From Weissella paramesenteroides ATCC 33313 (GTDB lineage Bacteria > Bacillota > Bacilli > Lactobacillales > Lactobacillaceae), in NCBI RefSeq assembly GCF_000160575.1, contig NZ_GG697132.1, positions 1-64,000 on the forward strand: a stretch of DNA of 64,000 nt, given 5' to 3'. This document shows, one piece after another, positions 59,038-64,000 of this stretch. Made by a program: the position numbers and the translations under genes. The stretch's first letter is position 1, and every line of letters starts with the position of its first letter. The notes under the pieces were generated by a model. The model was not told the DNA's origin. It saw only the letters and a list, made by a program, of their open reading frames with translations, and did not search any database.

Positions 59038-59814
59038 TTATTGCCAGTCCAGCATAATAGATTCCAATAACGCTGCAATCCAATCAGATACCTTACCTAA
59101 AATTGCATAAATAATAATTGCCAAGAAAATTGTTGGCATATCTAGGAATTGTTGCGCATTGGTCTCCATATACCCAATACCGGAACTTGATGAAATTGTT
59201 TCAGACACGATCAATGTGGTCCACATAACCCCTAAAGCGTATCGAATCCCCATTAAAATCGTTGGCATTGCACCGGGAAAAATAATTTTTGTTAACATCT
59301 GCCACTTTGATAATTGATATGAACGGCCCATTTCAATTAATTTCGGATCAATCGATTGAATACCATGTAAGGTGTTGATGTAAATTGGAAACATTACCCC
59401 AATAGCAACCAAAGTGACTTTGGCTGGTTCACCAATTCCTAGCCAGATAATAATCAAAGGAATTAAAGCCAAGTGTGGAATATTACGTATCATTTGGACG
59501 GTCGAATTAAATAATAAATTGCTAATCCGTGATAATCCATTGGCCACACCTAACGTAAAGCCAATCGTTCCACCAATGAGTAACCCAATCGTCGCGCGGT
59601 ATAAAGAAATACCAATATTTTGTTGTAGTGTACCTTCCTGCCATAAAGTAATTGCTTGTGAACCGACTGCAGATGGACTAGGCACGTAGGTTGTGTCAAT
59701 CATCCCCGCATCCACAATGACTTCCCAGATAATAATGATTGCAACTGGGATTAGCCAGGGTAAGGCGCCCTCTATGTGTCGCTTTTTTCTACTTTTAGTA
59801 ATCATCCTTTGCAA
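59038..59814 (-). CDS. ssuC: Sulfonate-type ABC transporter permease (SsuC-like)
   Basis: A 258-residue inner-membrane permease with about six membrane segments; the EAA loop reads MGRSYQLSKWQMLTKIIFPGAMPTI-like (EMGRSYQLSKWQML then IIFPGAMP). The start is probably TTG at 59814, seven bases after GGAGG; the first ATG is three codons later and too far from the ribosome site. First gene of ssuC-ssuB-ssuA-ligase-acyltransferase. No SsuD monooxygenase is present. Confidence 0.92.
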   Translation of the reverse strand: MQRMITKSRKKRHIEGALPWLIPVAIIIIWEVIVDAGMIDTTYVPSPSAVGSQAITLWQEGTLQQNIGISLYRATIGLLIGGTIGFTLGVANGLSRISNLLFNSTVQMIRNIPHLALIPLIIIWLGIGEPAKVTLVAIGVMFPIYINTLHGIQSIDPKLIEMGRSYQLSKWQMLTKIIFPGAMPTILMGIRYALGVMWTTLIVSETISSSSGIGYMETNAQQFLDMPTIFLAIIIYAILGKVSDWIAALLESIMLDWQ

Positions 59815-59989
59815 ATGATAGCCTCCTTTTTTATATGGTTAGAAAAATTCATCATTTAATTTTAATAAACTTTCTAAAACAACAGTGTTTAATGGATTTA
59901 TTGTTAATAAGGTCAATCTTAAAATTTCAAACTTAAACCTACGGTAATTTTTTCCTTGAATTATTTACAATTGCATGACATTTAAAAAA
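59815..59989. other. Upstream region of the ssu operon
   Basis: AT-rich spacer with GGAGG for ssuC. On the minus strand a TTGTTT...TTAAAT pair with 17-base spacing is the best promoter guess, but it is weak. No recognisable riboswitch or sulfur-control motif seen. Confidence 0.35.
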
Positions 59990-60150
59990 GAGAGCGAGAC
60001 AAAAGTTGTTTGAAGCCGGTGTGTAACGTGATTTGCGCGTTTTTGGCCGTAGCAAAGCGAAGGACAGGAAGGGCGTAAATTGCGTTACATTGAGGCTTCA
60101 GACTTTTGGAACGCGTTTATGCTATCAAACTTTCATGCTGATAATTAATA
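59990..60150 (+). repeat. Dispersed intergenic repeat, long hairpin copy
   Basis: A 160-base non-coding element. Four stem blocks pair in register: 60000-60006 with 60102-60108, 60011-60017 with 60094-60100, 60022-60028 with 60083-60089, and 60031-60038 with 60073-60080. They enclose a loop containing GGCCGTAGCAAAGCGAAGGA. The flanks GAGAGCGAGAC and GCGTTTATGCTATCAAACT recur in the copies at 289-360, 28955-29005 and 42887-42930. No ORF. It resembles a REP/MITE-like element. Confidence 0.75.
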
Positions 60151-60160
60151 CATTCTTAGC

Positions 60161-60200
60161 AAAAAGAAGTTGGAACAAATTCTTTTGTCCCAACTTCTTT
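60161..60200 (-). terminator. Terminator after the GH127 gene (AAGTTGG family)
   Basis: Minus-strand stem GAAGTTGGGACAAA/TTTGTTCCAACTTC with one G.U pair and a TTTTT tail. Confidence 0.85.
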
Positions 60201-60225
60201 CTATGCTAATTTAATATTTCATGTT

Positions 60226-62193
60226 TTATCGATACAGCCAAACTCGCATTTGGCCGTTTAAACGGTTAGCCCAACTATAATATGGTACTAATGTTAATTG
60301 CGCATCAATTTCATTTGGTACGTCATCAATTGACTTGTATAATGCATCATCAGTTGATTCAAGTTGTTCACGAGTTGCTGGCACCGTAATCACACCGACC
60401 CCACCAAGAGTCTCTTCCTGATAATCATAGGTTGTGTCATCTTTCGTATTAACATGATAATCCCAAAGAGGTGCCTCGTTATCAGCCTCTTCAGCTGCAT
60501 ATACTAATGGACCACGGGTAACTGCAACCTGACCAAAGTTAGCTTTCACCCGATTATTACTGCGCATTAACTTTGTTGCCATATTCAATGTTAATTCAAT
60601 ATCGACGTTATCTTGATCAATCGTCAGATAAATAAAGCCATCTTCTATTGTTGCATCAACATTTTGACCATTAACAGCAACACTAAACTCATCTTGTGAC
60701 CATTGTGGTACACGAATACCAAACTGATATGTTTTATGATTGGCATTTTCAAGATGGTACTTAATGTCTCCTTGCCATGGGAAATTGTTCGTCTGAGTGA
60801 CAGTCACGCCATCACTAAAACTTGCTTCATTGGCGATAAATTGATGACTCAAAATTGTATTGTCATGCACCGTATAAATATATTGATCAACTGAAGTAAT
60901 TAAACGAGCCAAGTTAGCTGGACAGCAAGCGCACCCGAACCAATCCGCACGATGTGTCAGAATGTGTGATTTTCCTGGATTTAACTTTGATGCAGTCGGA
61001 TCAGCCTCTAGTGGATTGACATAGAAGAAATGCTTACCATCCAATGACATCCCACTCAAAGAACCATTGAACAACTCTTTCTCCAAGATGTCCCCATACT
61101 CACCCTTTGCTTCAATCTTTAACATTTCTTTTGCAAAGAAAGACATCCCGACTGAAGCACAAGTTTCACCGTACATCGTATCGTTAGGTAAATCATAGTC
61201 GTAGGTGAAAGCTTCACCAGTAGTTGTCGAGCCAATGTTTCCTGTGATATACATACGCCGCTTAACAATGTCATTCCAAAATCGCTTGCATGCTGCTAAT
61301 AATTCTTGATCACCAGTATGCCGCGCAACCATCGCCATTCCCGTACATAGATAGACAACACGAACCGCATGACCATCAGCAGTTTGCTGATCTTTGATTG
61401 GTTCAGCTGCTTGATAATAACGACGAGGAAAATCACGCATACCTGCAATCAAGTCACGGTCGACACCGTCTGCCTTGATTTGTTCATCAAAGAATTCTGG
61501 ATTTTGACCACGTTGATTTAAGAAATAATGTGCTAAATCAAGATAACGTTGCTCTTGCGTCGCTTCGAATAATCTTGCCAAGGCTAGTTCAATTTCTGGG
61601 TGTCCATCATAACCATGAATTTGACCATCTTTTAGGCCAAAGTTTTTATCAATACAATCGGCCATCCGTTCGGCAATCTGCAATGCCTTTTGATTACCAG
61701 TTGCTTGATAATAGGCAACACCAGCTTCTATATAATGACCCATCGTATATAGTTCATGCGACTGTTGTAGCCGCTTAAACTTTCTTTCAGGTGCATCAAT
61801 TTGGAAATATGTTGATAAATAGCCATCATCGTCTTGTGCATCAGCGATTAAATCAATCAATTCGTCCGTCATCTTTTTCAAATTATCATCTTGATGATAT
61901 GAAAATGAATACGCAGCTGCTTCTAACCATTTATAAACATCAGTATCTTGGAAAGGAAAGCCATAGTGGTGACCAGATTTCAAACCAGCTGCAATCTTTA
62001 AATTAGCAATTGCATGACTATTATTATCCTGCCCATTGTTTTGTGGATCATCAGCAATATTGATATTGGCCTGATCGTTCATAACTTCCCATTGATAAGG
62101 TAGCACTTCCTTTACAACTAAATTGCGATAACGTTGCCAAAATTCAGATGTTACCTGTACTTGGTTTAATTGTATCATTTCATTGTGACTCAT
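60226..62193 (-). CDS. GH127 beta-L-arabinofuranosidase
   Basis: Glycoside hydrolase releasing L-arabinose from beta-linked arabino-oligosaccharides. 655 residues, typical of HypBA1. The zinc-thiolate catalytic centre is visible: Glu and Cys in GETCASVG (near 345-352) and the CACCPANLARL segment (near 418-428) with the nucleophilic Cys. No signal peptide, so it acts on imported oligosaccharides. The ATG follows AAAGGA by about 12 bases. It lies downstream of a transporter gene that is now broken. Confidence 0.93.
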   Translation of the reverse strand: MSHNEMIQLNQVQVTSEFWQRYRNLVVKEVLPYQWEVMNDQANINIADDPQNNGQDNNSHAIANLKIAAGLKSGHHYGFPFQDTDVYKWLEAAAYSFSYHQDDNLKKMTDELIDLIADAQDDDGYLSTYFQIDAPERKFKRLQQSHELYTMGHYIEAGVAYYQATGNQKALQIAERMADCIDKNFGLKDGQIHGYDGHPEIELALARLFEATQEQRYLDLAHYFLNQRGQNPEFFDEQIKADGVDRDLIAGMRDFPRRYYQAAEPIKDQQTADGHAVRVVYLCTGMAMVARHTGDQELLAACKRFWNDIVKRRMYITGNIGSTTTGEAFTYDYDLPNDTMYGETCASVGMSFFAKEMLKIEAKGEYGDILEKELFNGSLSGMSLDGKHFFYVNPLEADPTASKLNPGKSHILTHRADWFGCACCPANLARLITSVDQYIYTVHDNTILSHQFIANEASFSDGVTVTQTNNFPWQGDIKYHLENANHKTYQFGIRVPQWSQDEFSVAVNGQNVDATIEDGFIYLTIDQDNVDIELTLNMATKLMRSNNRVKANFGQVAVTRGPLVYAAEEADNEAPLWDYHVNTKDDTTYDYQEETLGGVGVITVPATREQLESTDDALYKSIDDVPNEIDAQLTLVPYYSWANRLNGQMRVWLYR

Positions 62194-62214
62194 TTTTATA
62201 AAAATTCCTTTCGG

Positions 62215-63192
62215 TTATGCTTCTTCTGCTTCAACTTCACGTTCTGCTAATTCTTTTTGTACCACTGGTTCATGACGCTCCCACTTACGGTAAGTTACCA
62301 TTAGTATCAAGCTGATGATGTAAATAATGATGGGTACCCAAATGAATGATAGATGAATACCAGTTAAACTACTTGCTGATTGCACAGCATGTGATGCATC
62401 AAAACCAACACTATTTAGTAACATCGAAACAATAAATGAGCCTAGACCAGACCCCATTTAAATACAGAATGCTGCTCCAATAGCTGTTAAGAAACCATTT
62501 GCACGAATACCTGTTTCCCATTCACCAAAGTCAACGGTATCACCAACCATGGCAAAGAACATCGTACATGCTGAACCAGCACCAATACATGCAACACACC
62601 ACCCAATCAATGCTGAAGTCGTGTTACTACCAGCAAATCCCATCCAGATCTGTCCAATAATTGTCAAAAACACCAAACGAATAGAGTTCGCTTGCATCCG
62701 ATCATCTGTATTCGTTGTTAAATTAGGTAATACAGATGTAATCGGCGTTGACATGGCCGTATAAGAAAAGTCAGCCAAAATATACATGACACCAGCATAA
62801 CTAATTTTTGCAGTATTACTAATATCAGGTGTCGTAAATAGTAACCAGACGAAAATTGCAAATGATAATGCGCCCCATAAAAACCATGGGCGACTTTTTC
62901 CATACTTACTGTGCGTATAATCAACCAAAATACCCATAATGGGTGCCCCAATTGCATCAAAAACACGACCAATTAATAGTAAGACTCCTGCAACACCGAC
63001 AGAAAGTCCGAAAACATTCGTGAAAAAATATAGCATGTATGAACTGATAATACAGTAAAGCAAGTTACCAGACATATCTGTGAAACCATACGTAATTTTA
63101 CGTTGGAAAGGTAGTTTGTCTTATGCTAACAACTTTTGTGCAGCATCAACATGACGATTCACTTGACTGTTGTTATCCGTATTTGAACTCAT
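62215..63192 (-). pseudogene. GPH-family sugar:cation symporter, decayed
   Basis: From the ATG at 63192 (AGAGGGAG upstream) one frame runs 326 codons to the stop at 62215. It is interrupted by TAA after QKLLA (near 63121) and by TAA between GAAFCI and MGSGLGSF (62458-62460). Family features flanking the breaks: MSGNLLYCIISSYMLYFFT and GDTVDFGEWETGIRANGF. Normal GPH symporters have about 450-490 residues. The segment joining GQIW to MGFAGSN lacks roughly membrane segments 6-9, so an in-frame deletion is also likely. Non-functional. Confidence 0.88.
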
Positions 63193-63253
63193 GATAATAA
63201 TCTCCCTCTGGTTTTTGGGGCAATCCAACATTTGATTACCTATTCACAAAGCT

Positions 63254-63282
63254 ATTGTAACCGTTTTCAAACATTCGAAAAA
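63254..63282 (-). promoter_or_regulatory. Promoter and cre site of the arabino-oligosaccharide operon
   Basis: Minus-strand TTTTTC (63277-63282), a 17-base spacer and TACAAT (63254-63259). TGTAACCGTTTTCA at 63256-63269 matches the CcpA cre pattern TGNAANCGNWNNCA at every fixed position and overlaps the -10, predicting glucose repression. Confidence 0.7.
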
Positions 63283-63308
63283 GATATATACTTGCACATA
63301 AGGTAATC

Positions 63309-63419
63309 ATTTCCGACTACTTTAGAAAACCGTTTCATCAGGATGATAATGTATTATCATAGTGTTATGAGTTAAAGTTAGATGATGCGAAAATACGATA
63401 TTAGGTGTTTATTTCCGAC
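63309..63419. promoter_or_regulatory. Candidate AraC-type operator elements
   Basis: ATTTCCGAC occurs twice in direct orientation (63309-63317 and 63411-63419, 102 bases apart). Between them lies the inverted repeat ATGATAAT-GT-ATTATCAT (63343-63360). The position between the divergent transporter and regulator genes suits control by the encoded AraC protein. No binding data. Confidence 0.35.
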
Positions 63420-63440
63420 CATTCAATTGAGGTGCAACTT

Positions 63441-64000
63441 ATGCTTTTTTCGACGTTTACATTAGATAAAACGATGCTATTTTATAAAGGCGGTGAATTC
63501 ATTAGTAATCAACACTGGCAACATAAGCGTATGTTCCATAAAGGTGATTATGAAGTTATTATTTGTGTTAAAGGTCCGATTTATTTAGAAATCGATCAAC
63601 AATACGTGAAGCTTCATGCACATGATGTCCTCGTGATTCCACCATTTACGCCATTTGGTGGTTTTCGTGAAAGCAACGACCCGGTTGATTTTTACTGGTT
63701 CCACTTCTTCTCTCAATTTAAAGAGAAAATCTTTACCAGCACCCCCGCAGCATTTATTGAACAAGTCCAGTCAGCAGCAACCAAGCAGCAACAAATTGCC
63801 TTACCACTCCAATTCACACTGGAAAATGACCAACAAATTTTAATTTTGGTTCATCAGATGCTATCGATCAATAATAGCCTATCCTATATTGATGAGCGTG
63901 ATTATTTAACATCAACACTACTTATCTATTTATTTAAAGCGTTTGTCTCACAAAACCAACCCGATGAACGTTCAAAAATCAATTATATTAAGGAATGGAT
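63441..64000 (+). CDS. AraC-family transcriptional regulator, N-terminal part
   Basis: An open frame from ATG 63441 (GAGGTG six bases upstream) to the window end with no stop, at least 186 codons. The N-terminus is a cupin sensor domain (WQHKRMFHKGDYEVIICVKG, HAHDVLVIPPFTPFGG, WFHFFS) like that of sugar-responsive AraC/XylS regulators. The DNA-binding domain would lie beyond the window. It is divergent from the GH127/transporter operon, so it probably activates it with an arabino-oligosaccharide signal. Confidence 0.85.
   Translation, partial: MLFSTFTLDKTMLFYKGGEFISNQHWQHKRMFHKGDYEVIICVKGPIYLEIDQQYVKLHAHDVLVIPPFTPFGGFRESNDPVDFYWFHFFSQFKEKIFTSTPAAFIEQVQSAATKQQQIALPLQFTLENDQQILILVHQMLSINNSLSYIDERDYLTSTLLIYLFKAFVSQNQPDERSKINYIKEW

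Noticed and set aside
62215-63075. Two separate short transporter genes (62215-62457 and 62458-63075)
   Set aside because: They are in the same frame, separated only by one TAA, and together continue one GPH symporter; better described as one pseudogene.

Overview
The window looks like a chromosomal segment from a low-GC Gram-positive lactic acid bacterium. PolC-type DNA polymerase, EzrA, the uppS-cdsA-rseP-proS-polC order, the mreB-DUF2969-rodA cell-shape cluster, T-box control and oleate hydratase all point to Lactobacillaceae. Gene content and codon use suggest the Weissella/Leuconostoc branch, with Weissella as best guess; this is inferred from recall, not a database match. Most genes lie on the minus strand.

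Layout. Bases 1-20,950 hold core genes: polC, a structured probable small RNA, proS, rseP, cdsA, uppS, a HAD phosphatase with a GtrA protein, a zinc-responsive SmtB/CDF pair on the plus strand, hpt-purA, a Ca-type P-ATPase, ezrA, and rpsD with a structured leader. Bases 21,000-34,970 carry nagR-nagA with a dre operator, a MacB-like ABC protein, pepN, tRNA-Glu, proC, rodA/DUF2969/mreB, murF and two further HAD phosphatases. Bases 35,000-41,500 carry a BMP-type nucleoside ABC transporter with two tandem binding proteins. Their upstream regions share a PurR-like motif at matching distances, and the motif also occurs upstream of purA.

Bases 41,800-50,650 are mixed: an AI-2E family permease, an ASCH gene broken by a TGA codon, two tandem unknown membrane proteins, oleate hydratase, a zinc alcohol dehydrogenase, a MetE-like enzyme behind a T-box, and CorA. 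Bases 50,700-59,820 are the most unusual accessory block. An SsuABC-like sulfonate importer is followed by two paralogous AMP-forming ligases flanking a membrane acyltransferase, then two dehydrogenases of families that act on 2-hydroxy acids. Bases 60,200-64,000 are an arabino-oligosaccharide locus: GH127 beta-L-arabinofuranosidase, a GPH-family transporter destroyed by two stops and an internal deletion, a cre site, and a divergent AraC-type regulator running off the window.

Between genes there is a dispersed repeat family (four copies in different states of decay), a family of near-identical terminators, and several operators. The best candidates for undescribed biology are the roughly 220-nt multi-hairpin RNA between proS and polC, the ligase/acyltransferase/Ssu block, and the dispersed hairpin repeat.
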